DNA from: Gemmatimonadota bacterium
Lineage (GTDB): Bacteria; Gemmatimonadota; Gemmatimonadetes; Longimicrobiales; Gaopeijiaceae
Reading direction: 5' to 3'
DNA: 64,000 nt
Assembly (NCBI GenBank): GCA_022822445.1
Contig: JAJEBR010000113.1
Coordinates: 1-64,000 of the forward strand
Below are positions 48,353-56,787 of the stretch, one piece after another. Each line of letters starts with the position of its first letter. The first letter of the stretch is position 1. The notes under the pieces are model-generated. The model ran no database searches. It was not told the origin of the DNA and saw only the letters and a program-made list of their open reading frames with translations. The translations under genes were made by a program, and so were the position numbers.

Positions 48353-48769
48353 ATGCCCTACCCGGAGATGATGGTCGCGCCCATGCGGGGCGACATGGTA
48401 CGAATCGGTTTTCAGGAACTTCGCGACGCGGAACAGGTCGAGCAGGCGATGGACGCCATGGAGGGGACCGTGCTGATGGCGGTCAACTCGGTGTGCGGCT
48501 GCGCCGCCGGGATCTTCCGCCCCGCCGTGGCGATGGCGCTACAGGGCGACAAACAGCCCGACCACAAGGTCACCGTCTTCGCGGGACAGGACCTCGACGC
48601 CACCGCGGCCGCGCGCACGCGCCTCGTCGGCTATCCGCCCTCCTCGCCCTCGATTGCGCTGCTCAAGGACGGCGACGTGGTCTTCATGCTCGAGCGCTTC
48701 CAGATCGAGGGACGCTCGGCCCCCGCGATCGCCACCGACCTGCAGGCGGCCTTCGACGAGCACTGCTGA
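48353..48769 (+). CDS. Bacilliredoxin (BrxA/BrxB family)
   Basis: A 138-residue thioredoxin-like protein of the YphP/YqiW family. The C-G-C active site is in VNSVCGCAAGIFRPAVAMAL (about residue 50), with PPSSPSIALLKDGDVVFMLERFQIEG and the C-terminal DEHC. In Firmicutes these proteins remove bacillithiol from oxidised proteins; here the low-molecular-weight thiol is unknown. MPYPEMMVAPMR is the family N-terminus, so ATG 48353 is preferred to the in-frame ATG at 48311. Divergent from the hcr cluster. Confidence 0.88.
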   Translation: MPYPEMMVAPMRGDMVRIGFQELRDAEQVEQAMDAMEGTVLMAVNSVCGCAAGIFRPAVAMALQGDKQPDHKVTVFAGQDLDATAAARTRLVGYPPSSPSIALLKDGDVVFMLERFQIEGRSAPAIATDLQAAFDEHC

Positions 48770-48797
48770 GGGGGCGAGTTCGGCGGCTCTCCGGTCC

Positions 48798-49199
48798 CTA
48801 CTCCGCCTTCCTTGAGGCCAGCCAGCCGTCCACCGAGAACTTGCCGGGTCCCGTGGCGAAGAAGTAGAGCCAGGTGAAGCTGTAGAAGGCAGCAAGTTCG
48901 CCGCGGTTCATGATGGGCCAGAAGCCGCTCGGAGCGTGGCGCCAGAAGTACGCGACCGCCATCTGGCCGGCCAGCAGGAAGGCTACCGGGCCGGTCAGCA
49001 GCCCGGCCATCATCATCAGTCCGCCGAAGAACTCCAGGATGCCGGCGATCCCCGCCGCGCTCATCAGGCCCTCGACCTGGTTGCCTCCGAGCGCACCAAA
49101 GAGCTTCTGGGCCCCGTGTTGCATGAAGAGAAAGCCGGCGACGATGCGCAGCGCGTTGTGGGTCAGTTCCCTGAGCCCGGCGTGATCGTGTTTGAACAT
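48798..49199 (-). CDS. DoxX family membrane protein
   Basis: A 133-residue protein with four membrane helices: LRIVAGFLFMQHGAQKLFG, GIAGILEFFGGLMMMAGLL, VAFLLAGQMAVAYFWRHAP and FYSFTWLYFFATGPGKFSVD, matching DoxX. The family includes thiosulfate:quinone oxidoreductase subunits and redox/detoxification proteins; the role here is unknown. GGAGGAGG lies upstream of the ATG. It is convergent with the bacilliredoxin gene. Confidence 0.88.
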   Translation of the reverse strand: MFKHDHAGLRELTHNALRIVAGFLFMQHGAQKLFGALGGNQVEGLMSAAGIAGILEFFGGLMMMAGLLTGPVAFLLAGQMAVAYFWRHAPSGFWPIMNRGELAAFYSFTWLYFFATGPGKFSVDGWLASRKAE

Positions 49200-49382
49200 G
49201 TTGCGACTTCCTCCTCCTCACGGATGGGTCGACTTCGCGGACTGCGAGACCCCGACAGATTACGGTCCGAACGACGCCCGCGCAAAGGAAATGGCACGGG
49301 TTGACGGGCGCGGCGCCGGGCCCTGGCTCACCATCCCGAAGCCCGGCACTGTCCGCAGGCGCGCACCCGCCGGGAATCGGCC

Positions 49383-50144
49383 CTACCGCAGCCGCCGACG
49401 CACCTCCCGCTCCTCCTGCTTGCGCGCCCGCCTGGCCTCCTTCTTCTCGCGCCTGAGCCTGCGCCGGGCCTGCTTCTTCGACTCGCCCGGATGGCGGGAA
49501 TGCACCTCCACCGATCCAAGCACCGCCAGGCCATCGATCCGCACCACCGGTGCGTCGGGATCGAGAGGGACCGCGGGGTCGCCGGGCTGTTCGCCGAAGG
49601 AACCCAGGATGGCGGAGCCCGCGCACTGTACATGGAGCCCGGGTGGGACCAGGATCTCCACTGATCCCATGAACGTAAACGCCTGGATGCGGCACTCCCC
49701 GGGACCCAGCAGCGCCTCGCGCAGGTCGACCACGGCCGAACCCAGCGCCGCCACGAAGGTGTTCTGCCGGGCCGGAATCCACCGGCCCACCCGCTTCGTC
49801 TCGCCGAACAGGGCGACGGCGCGGTCGTTGGCGCGCACCCGGCCAGCGGGCACGTCCGGCGTCATTCGCTGAAGCGCCTCGACCGATGTGCTCCGGGGAG
49901 CCGACGCGGCCGCGGGGCCCCCCGTCCGGATCCCGTCGACCGCCTTCGCCAGTTCCGGCATCGTACCGGCGGCGTGCACGATGCTCACCCGCCGCTCGAA
50001 GTCCTCGACCGTCAGCATGTCCCGGGCGAAGCACTCGGCAAGCACGTCGATCGACTCTTCCCTGGCTTCGGCCAGCGCGGTCCTGGGGTCCTTCGCCGCC
50101 TCGGGACCGCCCGCAACGCCCCCGCCCCGCTTCGTCGCGCTCAT
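49383..50144 (-). CDS. DUF1707 / LiaF-like protein
   Basis: A 253-residue protein. The N-terminal part (LAECFARDMLTVEDFERRVSIVHAA) is a DUF1707-like helical domain, and the C-terminal beta-rich part (RANDRAVALFGETKRVG, NTFVAALGSAVVDLREALL, IQAFTFMGSVEILVPPGLHV, IDGLAVLGSVEVH) matches the LiaF C-terminal 'cell-wall-active antibiotic response' fold. There is no membrane span, and a highly basic Lys/Arg tail could bind membrane or nucleic acid. The ATG has AAGGAGG eight bases upstream. It follows the potassium channel gene by 19 bp. Confidence 0.78.
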   Translation of the reverse strand: MSATKRGGGVAGGPEAAKDPRTALAEAREESIDVLAECFARDMLTVEDFERRVSIVHAAGTMPELAKAVDGIRTGGPAAASAPRSTSVEALQRMTPDVPAGRVRANDRAVALFGETKRVGRWIPARQNTFVAALGSAVVDLREALLGPGECRIQAFTFMGSVEILVPPGLHVQCAGSAILGSFGEQPGDPAVPLDPDAPVVRIDGLAVLGSVEVHSRHPGESKKQARRRLRREKKEARRARKQEEREVRRRLR

Positions 50145-50163
50145 TTCGCGAACCTCCTTATCC

Positions 50164-51042
50164 TCATTCCAGCATGACCTCGATCACGGTCCCGCCACAG
50201 GTCTTGCAGAAGCGCGCGTCGGGGTCGTGTTCCGCAGTTCGGCACGAGGTGCACACCATGTCGCCGGCCGCCCGCGGGGCCGCCGTGCCGGTCCGCCCCG
50301 CCACGCGCGCCGCATACACCATCTCCACGCTTACGATCCCGGTGGGCACGGCAATCATCCCGTACCCGAGCAGCATGATGATCACCGCCAGGAGTTGCCC
50401 TACCGGGGTGTTCGGCGTGATGTCGCCGAAGCCGACCGTGGTCAGGGTCACCACCGCCCAGTAGACGGACACCGGGATCGAGGTGAATCCGGCGTCGGCC
50501 CCCTCGATCAGGTACATGAAGGAGCCCAGGATCACCACCATCGTCAACACCGTGATCAGGAAGACGATGATCCGGTAGCGGCTGGCCGCCATCGCCCGCG
50601 CGAGCGTCCGGGCCTCGCCCAGATACCGCACGAGCTTCAGGACGCGGAAGACGCGCAGCACCCGGAGCACACGGATGCTCGCGAGGAAGTGGGTGCCTGG
50701 CAGGAGGAGGCTCAGATAGGTGGGGATGATGGCCATAAGGTCGATGATGCCGAAAAAGCTCAGCGCGTAGCGGCGCTTCGATTCGACGGACGCCAGCCTC
50801 CCCGCGTACTCCAGGGTGAAGAGGATCGTGAGCACCAGCTCGGCCACGTAGAGAAAGTTGTGATAGCTCGCGGCGATCGTGTCCACGGAATCGAGCATGA
50901 CCACCAGCACGCTGGCCAGGATCGCCACCATGAGGAGGACATCGAACGCCCTGCCGCCACGCGTGTCCGTCTCGAAGAGGATGTCGTAGAGCTGGCCGCG
51001 CCACGGTGGGCCGTTCTTCGCGCGACTGATCGGGCTGGCCAC
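50164..51042 (-). CDS. Voltage-gated potassium channel with C-terminal zinc ribbon
   Basis: A 292-residue six-helix Kv-type channel. The S4 voltage sensor has arginines every third residue (RVLRVLRVFRVLKLVRYLG), and the pore helix and selectivity filter read VVTLTTVGFGDITP. After S6 the C-terminus ends in a zinc-ribbon-like pair (CTSC ... CKTC), unusual for bacterial Kv channels and perhaps redox or metal sensing. The start is GTG, 6 bp after the msrA stop, so it is co-transcribed with msrA. Confidence 0.9.
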   Translation of the reverse strand: MASPISRAKNGPPWRGQLYDILFETDTRGGRAFDVLLMVAILASVLVVMLDSVDTIAASYHNFLYVAELVLTILFTLEYAGRLASVESKRRYALSFFGIIDLMAIIPTYLSLLLPGTHFLASIRVLRVLRVFRVLKLVRYLGEARTLARAMAASRYRIIVFLITVLTMVVILGSFMYLIEGADAGFTSIPVSVYWAVVTLTTVGFGDITPNTPVGQLLAVIIMLLGYGMIAVPTGIVSVEMVYAARVAGRTGTAAPRAAGDMVCTSCRTAEHDPDARFCKTCGGTVIEVMLE

Positions 51043-51048
51043 AGGCTT

Positions 51049-51720
51049 CTACTCGGCGTGCTCCGGAATCCCGCTCGGACAGGACACCCCGGTCCCGCCG
51101 AGCCCGCAATATCCGCCCGGGTTCTTTGCGAGGTACTGCTGGTGGTACTCTTCGGCGTAGTAGAAGGGGGGCGCTTCGGCGATCTCCGTCGTGATCTGAC
51201 GGTGTCCGGCGGCGTCGAGCTCCCTCTGGTATCGGGTGCGCGATGCTTCGGCGAGCCTCTGCTGCCGATCGCCGATTGTGTAGATCGCTGACCGGTACTG
51301 GGTCCCTATGTCGGCTCCCTGACGCATCCCCTGCGTGGGGTCGTGCCCTTCCCAGAACGCCGCGAGGAGCGTCGGGTAAGCGATCGCGTCCGGATCGAAG
51401 ACGACCAGCACCACCTCCGTGTGACCCGTGCGGCCGGAGCAGACCTCCCGGTAGGTCGGGTTGGGGGTAGGGCCCCCCTGATAGCCGACCGCGGTGGAAT
51501 GGACGCCGGGCAACTCCCAGAACTGGCGCTCGGCCCCCCAGAAGCAGCCCATGCCGAAGTAGGCTCGCTGGAAACCGTCGGGAAAGGGCGGCTGGATGCG
51601 ATTACCGTTCACATGGTGGCGGTCGGGCACCGCGAGCGGCTCCTGCCGTCCGGGAAGATGCTCGCCGTGCTTTGGCATGCGTGGGCCGAGCGGAAGCCTG
51701 GACTTGTAACTTGCGAACAT
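51049..51720 (-). CDS. msrA: Peptide methionine sulfoxide reductase MsrA
   Basis: A 223-residue enzyme very close in layout to E. coli MsrA. It reduces methionine-S-sulfoxide in proteins via the cysteine in [19 protein letters not shown], with [41 protein letters not shown] and the recycling-cysteine tail [21 protein letters not shown] 51720 fits the E. coli-like N-terminal extension ([13 protein letters not shown]); the longer upstream frame is Pro-rich antisense of the divergent gene. No MsrB is nearby. Confidence 0.94.
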   Translation of the reverse strand: MFASYKSRLPLGPRMPKHGEHLPGRQEPLAVPDRHHVNGNRIQPPFPDGFQRAYFGMGCFWGAERQFWELPGVHSTAVGYQGGPTPNPTYREVCSGRTGHTEVVLVVFDPDAIAYPTLLAAFWEGHDPTQGMRQGADIGTQYRSAIYTIGDRQQRLAEASRTRYQRELDAAGHRQITTEIAEAPPFYYAEEYHQQYLAKNPGGYCGLGGTGVSCPSGIPEHAE

Positions 51721-51832
51721 AGCCCAAGGAAGGTAATAGAGTTCGCCGGATTTTTCTTGAAACGGGGAGGCCGCCTGCGGGGCGGTCGGCTGGACGGAGC
51801 AGCAGCCGGAAAGGGAACGGGCGCCGTAGCCA

Positions 51833-53149
51833 ATGTGCTGGATACTGAACAGGGGGGCCGCGCCACCCGGCCCGTACCCGGCCCGGCTCGACCGGGTCGT
51901 CGGGATTGGTGCGCACCGGGCCGCGCGGGCGGAGATCGCCGGGTGGCCGGGGTATCGGGCGACCCCGCTGCGGCTGGCGGACCGGCTGGCGGGGAGGTTG
52001 AGGGTAGGGGCGGTCTGGGTGAAGGACGAGAGCGGGAGATTCGGGCTCGGGAGCTTCAAGGCGCTGGGTGGTGGGTATGGGGTGCGGAGGGTGGTGGGGG
52101 GTGGGATGGGTTCGCGGGGGGCTGGCCGTGGGGGCGGGAGTGGAAGTGGCCGTGTGGGCGAGGGTGGAAGTGGCCGGGCAGGCGGCGGTGCGGCCCGGAA
52201 AACCGTCACCTGCGCTTCCGACGGCAATCATGGGCGGGCGGTGGCCTGGGGCTCCCGGATGTTCGGATGCGACGCTGTGATCTATCTGCCGACCCATGTG
52301 ACCGAGGCGCGGGCCGAGGCGATTCGGTCGCTGGGGGCGCGGGTGGTGCGGGTGGACGGCGAGTACGACGACGCCGTGCCCCAGGCCGACCGGGATGCCC
52401 GCGAGCGCGGTTGGACGGTGATCTCGGATACGTCCTACGAGGGGTACATGGAGATCCCGCGTGTGGTGATGGTGGGATACACGATCATGGTGGAGGAGGT
52501 TCTGAGTACTCTCGGGGCATGGCAGAGTATGACAGGCCCATCCGTGCCCACCCAAACGCAGGCCGGGGGCACGGAGGGCCAGTGGCGCCGGGGAGCCGCG
52601 CACGAGCGAAGGCGCCGCGAGGCGGGGAACGAGGGCCTCCTGCCCACCCATGTGTTCATTCAGGGTGGGGTTGGGGGGCTGGCCGCGGCGGTGATCGGGC
52701 ACTTGTGGGCGCGGCTGGGGCCGGATCGTCCGGTGGCGGTGATCGTCGAGCCGGTCGAGGCTGACGGGCTGTTGCGCTCCGTGCGGGCCGGGAAGCCCGC
52801 GGCGAGCCGGGGCAGTCTCCACACCATCATGGCGGGGCTGAGCTGCCGGGAGATCTCGCCGCTGGCGTGGGAGGTGGTGGGGGTGGGGGCCCACGCCTTC
52901 ATGACGGTGGCGGACGAGGGCGTTCCCGGGCTGATGCGGGAAGCCGCTCGGGGCGGGCTTGGGGAGCCGTTCGAGGGGGGGGAGTCGGGGGTGGCGGGGC
53001 TGCTGGGCCTGATCGAGGTCGCGCGGGACGGGGAGCGCCGCCGGGCGATCGGGCTCGATGAGCGCTCGCGCGTGCTCGTGTTCAATACGGAGGGCGCGAC
53101 CGACCCGGGCCGATATGCGCGGATCGTGCAGGGCGGCAGGTCGGAGTAG
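51833..53149 (+). CDS. dpaL: Diaminopropionate ammonia-lyase-like PLP enzyme
   Basis: A 438-residue fold-type II PLP enzyme: 2,3-diaminopropionate to pyruvate + 2 ammonia. Diagnostic blocks: [20 protein letters not shown] with the PLP lysine (about residue 77), [72 protein letters not shown] and FNTEGATDP. Two low-complexity insertions interrupt conserved regions: Gly/Ser/Arg-rich (bases about 52085-52195) and polar/Arg-rich (about 52525-52640). The start codon is uncertain. Divergent from msrA. Confidence 0.85.
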   Translation: MCWILNRGAAPPGPYPARLDRVVGIGAHRAARAEIAGWPGYRATPLRLADRLAGRLRVGAVWVKDESGRFGLGSFKALGGGYGVRRVVGGGMGSRGAGRGGGSGSGRVGEGGSGRAGGGAARKTVTCASDGNHGRAVAWGSRMFGCDAVIYLPTHVTEARAEAIRSLGARVVRVDGEYDDAVPQADRDARERGWTVISDTSYEGYMEIPRVVMVGYTIMVEEVLSTLGAWQSMTGPSVPTQTQAGGTEGQWRRGAAHERRRREAGNEGLLPTHVFIQGGVGGLAAAVIGHLWARLGPDRPVAVIVEPVEADGLLRSVRAGKPAASRGSLHTIMAGLSCREISPLAWEVVGVGAHAFMTVADEGVPGLMREAARGGLGEPFEGGESGVAGLLGLIEVARDGERRRAIGLDERSRVLVFNTEGATDPGRYARIVQGGRSE

Positions 53150-53258
53150 GCGCGGGGATCGTGCCGTGCGGTGTGGCTCGTCGCCGCCTGCTGCAGACGC
53201 GGCCGCCTGATTACCTTCCGGAAGCCGCCATTCCCCACCACCAACGAGGCCGCACCCC

Positions 53259-53717
53259 ATGAGCGACCCATTCTACACCGCCCGCGCCAGCGTGGCCAAG
53301 GTGGACGGCATCCACCGCCGTGCCACCCTGGAAGACGGCACCGAAATCGACTTCGGCGTCCACGGCCCGATCAAGTCCCACTTCCGCCTCGACGCCGAAC
53401 CGGACCGGCCGCTGCCAGTCGACTACCTGGTCGCGGCCGCCGCCGGCTGACTGCTCGGGACCCTCAACGGCGCACTGGAGGTGCGCGGGATCCCGATGGC
53501 CAACGACGCGATCAGCGTCACGGCGGAAGGCACCAACGAGGTCGTGGACCGGATCGTCAAGCTGACCCGGATTCACGTCCACTACACCATCACCCTGCCC
53601 GAGGGCGCGCCGCGAGACAAGGTCGACCGGGCGCTGGCGACCCACGTCGCCAAGTGCCCGACGGCGGCCAGCCTCAAGGGTGCGGTGGAGGTGACCTGGT
53701 CGGCGGATGTGACGTAG
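53259..53717 (+). CDS. OsmC family peroxiredoxin, candidate selenoprotein (in-frame TGA)
   Basis: Two ORF pieces in the same frame (53259-53450 and 53451-53717) make a single 152-residue OsmC-fold protein if TGA at 53448-53450 (codon 64) is read through. The context is DYLVAAAAG-(TGA)-LLGTLNGALEVRGI; OsmC/Ohr proteins have their peroxidatic cysteine at this exact place, and the partner cysteine is present (THVAKCPTAASLKG). TGA differs from a Cys codon by one base and is the selenocysteine codon. A strong hairpin follows (53456-53495). Coding character is equally good on both sides. Alternatives are a nonsense mutation or sequencing error. The expected role is thiol/selenol-based reduction of organic hydroperoxides. 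Confidence 0.75.
53456..53495 (+). promoter_or_regulatory. SECIS-like hairpin behind the in-frame TGA
   Basis: The inner stem GCGCAC (53470-53475) and GTGCGC (53481-53486) are perfect, with loop TGGAG. The outer stem CGGG-A-CCC (53456-53463) pairs with GGG-AT-CCCG (53487-53495) around a one-sided bulge. The apical loop starts 25 nt after the TGA and has G as its second base, within the loose bacterial SECIS description. No folding energy was computed. Confidence 0.5.
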
Positions 53718-53732
53718 GGGGCCGCGTTCCCC

Positions 53733-55631
53733 TCAGTGCGCCGATCCCGTCGACCGGCCGGCACCCTCTCGCAGAATCTCCAGGAGGAACGCCACGGCAC
53801 GTTCCGAGCCCGTGCGCCCCAGCCAGTAGACCGCCCGCTTGCGCACTTCCGGATCCGTTTCCTGCCGGGCAAGTTCGATCATCTTTTCGATGACGGCGTC
53901 CGCATTCTCCTCGTCGGATTCGGCCTTCTGGTAGAGGGCATAGAGGAACTGGTCGCGCAGCTCCGCGCTCTCCAGAGTCCCGTACGTCCTCGCAACCTCC
54001 TCCAGGTCGAGCGACGGCTGCCTGGACCAGGCCTCCAGCGCCGCGGCACGGACATCCTCCGACAGCCCCGGATCCACAACCACAGGCAACAGCCAAGCTG
54101 CAACCCCCTGGTCTCCGCTCTCTACCCTCGCGCCAACGACCCCGAGGTAGGCACGCTTGGCGACATCGGAATCGAGTCTGTAGAAGACCTGCGAGAGCGA
54201 CCCCGGGGCCAGGCGCTCAGCAACCAGAACGGCGGCCCTCCGACGGGGCATTTCCGCCTTCGATCCGTCGGCCGCAAAGTCGATCAGAGCCTCTGTCGCT
54301 TCGTCGCTCTGCTGGCGGTAGAGTCCGTGGATGGCCGCATCCTGCACCTCGTGGTCGTCCGACTCCCTCAGGAAGCTCACCAGCACCCTGGCAACCTCGG
54401 GAGACTCGAAGTTGGCGAGCTTCGTTACCGCCCACTGCCGAGTCCGGGGGTCCGGATGGTCTCTGGCAACCTCGATCAACAGGTCCCGGGCCTCTTCGGT
54501 CTCTTCCCCGCCCAACCAGTTCAGGGACATGTATCGAAGGTGTGTCGAACACTCGTCATTGCGCGTGAGCATATCGCGGACGGTGGGCATCACGTCTGTC
54601 TCCAGCCGCATCACCGTGGTCAGGGCTTCCTGCAGAGTCAGCGCGTCCTCGCACTCCGGGTGGATGTCGATTCCGGCGAGGACCGGGTCATACCCCCCCG
54701 ACGAACCAAGAGAGCGCATGAGCCCCGCAAGATTGCTCAAGAACTCCGGCGTGTAGACGACACCTCCTTCCACCCGGAAAGGCGGATAGCCGCGGTTTCC
54801 ACCGAGTGTCCAGACATCCGGAAAGTTCCGATACTCGTAAACCGCGGCCGAGTCCGGCCTGAGCGCGAACGAGTCAGCTTGCAGTTCCCGAAGACCGGAC
54901 GTCTCAAGCAGAGCCTGTAACTGCTCAGCCCGACTACGCTGCAACGCAGCCAAATCGCTCCGCCGAAGGGCCTCCTCCAGGTCGGTCGAATCCATCTGCG
55001 CGCGATACCGGGCAATCGCCTCTTGCACCGCACTTTCCAGCATCCTCTCCTGCTCCACCGCCCATCGCGCCTCGTACTGTTGCCGCAACTCGCGCAGCGC
55101 CGCGGTGTCCCGCGTCAGTACCCCTTCCGCTTCGCGAAGCGCCTCCTCGGCAGCGTCGGGGTCGCCCAGCTCGGCGAGTTGCCGCCGCACGCGGGTGCGC
55201 AGATCGCGGACGTCGGAGTAGATTCGCCCGTGTGCCTGCGCCTCCGAGTAGACCCCCACCACGTCCAGCAGCAGCTGTGCCTCCGCCAGATTCCCCTGTC
55301 GGTAGCGGCCGAAGGCCTCCCAGTAGTAGGAGTCGGCAACGAACCGCCCGAGTCTGGTGTTACCGCTGTATCCGCTGTTCCGAGGGTATTTTTCCCGCAG
55401 GGCCTGGAAGAGTTCCGCAGCCCGATCGTACTCCCCGCGGTTGAGAGCGCGCCGCGCTTCCGTGAACATTCGCTCTTCGTCGGTGAGGCCTCGAGCCGTG
55501 GTCTCCTGCGCCGCCAGGCGTTTTGCTTCCGAACCCGCCAGGGAGCCTGCCGTCATCACGGCGACATCCAACGCCAGCAGGGTGGCCAGGGCGAGAACTG
55601 CCCAACCGGGATTGCGTGCTTGATTCCTCAT
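53733..55631 (-). CDS. Exported TPR/HEAT-repeat protein
   Basis: A 632-residue protein with an N-terminal hydrophobic signal or anchor (WAVLALATLLALDVAVM). It has an N-terminal TPR-like region (EARRALNRGEYDRAAELFQA, FGRYRQGNLAEAQLLLDVVG), a coiled-coil-prone stretch (about 150-260), then HEAT-type repeats: MSLNWLGGEETEEARDLLIE, RQWAVTKLANFESPEVARVL, VQDAAIHGLYRQQSDEATEA and RKRAVYWLGRTGSERAVAFL. It is probably periplasmic and protein-binding. GGAGATATAAA precedes the ATG. It is the last gene of the propeller/sigma/anti-sigma group, 70 bp after the anti-sigma gene, with an AT-rich gap between them. Confidence 0.75.
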   Translation of the reverse strand: MRNQARNPGWAVLALATLLALDVAVMTAGSLAGSEAKRLAAQETTARGLTDEERMFTEARRALNRGEYDRAAELFQALREKYPRNSGYSGNTRLGRFVADSYYWEAFGRYRQGNLAEAQLLLDVVGVYSEAQAHGRIYSDVRDLRTRVRRQLAELGDPDAAEEALREAEGVLTRDTAALRELRQQYEARWAVEQERMLESAVQEAIARYRAQMDSTDLEEALRRSDLAALQRSRAEQLQALLETSGLRELQADSFALRPDSAAVYEYRNFPDVWTLGGNRGYPPFRVEGGVVYTPEFLSNLAGLMRSLGSSGGYDPVLAGIDIHPECEDALTLQEALTTVMRLETDVMPTVRDMLTRNDECSTHLRYMSLNWLGGEETEEARDLLIEVARDHPDPRTRQWAVTKLANFESPEVARVLVSFLRESDDHEVQDAAIHGLYRQQSDEATEALIDFAADGSKAEMPRRRAAVLVAERLAPGSLSQVFYRLDSDVAKRAYLGVVGARVESGDQGVAAWLLPVVVDPGLSEDVRAAALEAWSRQPSLDLEEVARTYGTLESAELRDQFLYALYQKAESDEENADAVIEKMIELARQETDPEVRKRAVYWLGRTGSERAVAFLLEILREGAGRSTGSAH

Positions 55632-55653
55632 TTTATATCTCCAAGTATATGGG

Positions 55654-55704
55654 TGATATCTTTTGATATATTTTCGGTTGTCTGATATATGCTATTTGAT
55701 ATCA
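55654..55704 (-). promoter_or_regulatory. AT-rich gap with four TGATAT boxes
   Basis: TGATAT occurs at 55654, 55664, 55683 and 55697, the last extended to the palindrome TGATATCA. Together with other TATAT runs this makes the most AT-rich stretch seen near here, between the anti-sigma and HEAT genes. It is probably an internal promoter/operator for the HEAT gene. Confidence 0.4.
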
Positions 55705-56787
55705 TAGTCCGTCCGCGTCCGCGACCGCACGCAGTCTGGGAAGGGCGTTCTTGATCTCCATGCTCTCCCGGGCCAGCTGCCATTCCACATCCGGTGCGCC
55801 GGAGCCGAGGCGGGAGATCTGGAGCATGAGCAATTCCAGATCCTCGAGCAGCTTCGGATCCTCGAGCAGGGCGAGTTCCATGGGGGTCCGCGATCCCTGC
55901 AGATCGAGGTGCATGCGGGTCTCGGCGAGGAGTTCCCGGCCCCATGCGGCAAGGTCCCTTTCGGTGAGGGGCGTCCGCTGGTCGGTCCGCAACGCGGTGA
56001 GCAGGGTTTCGGCCCGGCCGAAGAAGCGGAGCTGCTCGCGGTCCCTGTGGATGGAGAGCCTGCTCGGGAGGGCGCGCGTCGGCGCCGTGACCGTGGCGTC
56101 GGCGAACCGCACCGCTTGCGGCTCGAACTCGGACGGGATCACCGGGGCTTGTAGATCGACCGACACGCCGGGCACCGGCAGGATGCTCGCTGTGAGGACC
56201 GGCGGTTCCGGCTCTGCGGGCTGTACTGGTTGCAGTGCATCCCGGGCAACTGGCGATGGATCCGCCGCTTCGGCGGGACCCGTCGCAAAGGTGGGATCGA
56301 CCCCCACCTCACCCGGCCGCGATTCCCGCGCATCCCGACCGAGCACCAGGCCCAGCACGAGAGAAGCCGCCGCGGCCAGCGCTGCGCCCCAACCGGCCAC
56401 CCTGCGCCGCGCCGCCCACCCCTGCCGCGAGGGCCACCGCCGCGTCCCAGTCCGCTCGGCCGGCAACCCGGCGACCACCCCTCCGGCGCCGGCCCCGCTC
56501 GCACTCTGCCCCTCGGCCCCGGTCCCGCCCCGGCCCACCCCCACCCCCCCACCCCTCAACCCCCACGCGGCCTCGATCCGTCCCCACATCTCCTCCCGGG
56601 GCGCACCCGGCGCCTCGTTATATCCCAGCGCGTCGACCGCCTGCCCGTCCACCGCGCGGTCAGCGGCGCCCTCCCCCAGCCCAGCCTCCACCCCCCGCCA
56701 CATCACCTCCACGGGCACGCGCGGCGCCTCGTTGTACCCCCGCGCGTCACGGCGCAGAAACTCGGCGAATCTCTCGAAGTCGCTCAC
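55702..56787 (-). CDS. Putative membrane anti-sigma factor
   Basis: About 361 residues, directly after an ECF sigma gene with a GTGA overlap (GTG 56787; a GTG three codons earlier is possible). The N-terminal half has a duplicated motif (RGYNEAPRVPVEVMWRGVEA and LGYNEAPGAPREEMWGRIEA), a Gly-rich linker, then one membrane span (WGAALAAAASLVLGLVLG). The C-terminal part is outside the cytoplasm and helical (FFGRAETLLTALRTDQR, MELALLEDPKLLEDLELLML). There is no zinc anti-sigma motif. The assignment rests on position and topology. The duplicated NEAP..MW motif is a plausible sigma-binding element. Confidence 0.62.
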   Translation of the reverse strand: MSDFERFAEFLRRDARGYNEAPRVPVEVMWRGVEAGLGEGAADRAVDGQAVDALGYNEAPGAPREEMWGRIEAAWGLRGGGVGVGRGGTGAEGQSASGAGAGGVVAGLPAERTGTRRWPSRQGWAARRRVAGWGAALAAAASLVLGLVLGRDARESRPGEVGVDPTFATGPAEAADPSPVARDALQPVQPAEPEPPVLTASILPVPGVSVDLQAPVIPSEFEPQAVRFADATVTAPTRALPSRLSIHRDREQLRFFGRAETLLTALRTDQRTPLTERDLAAWGRELLAETRMHLDLQGSRTPMELALLEDPKLLEDLELLMLQISRLGSGAPDVEWQLARESMEIKNALPRLRAVADADGL

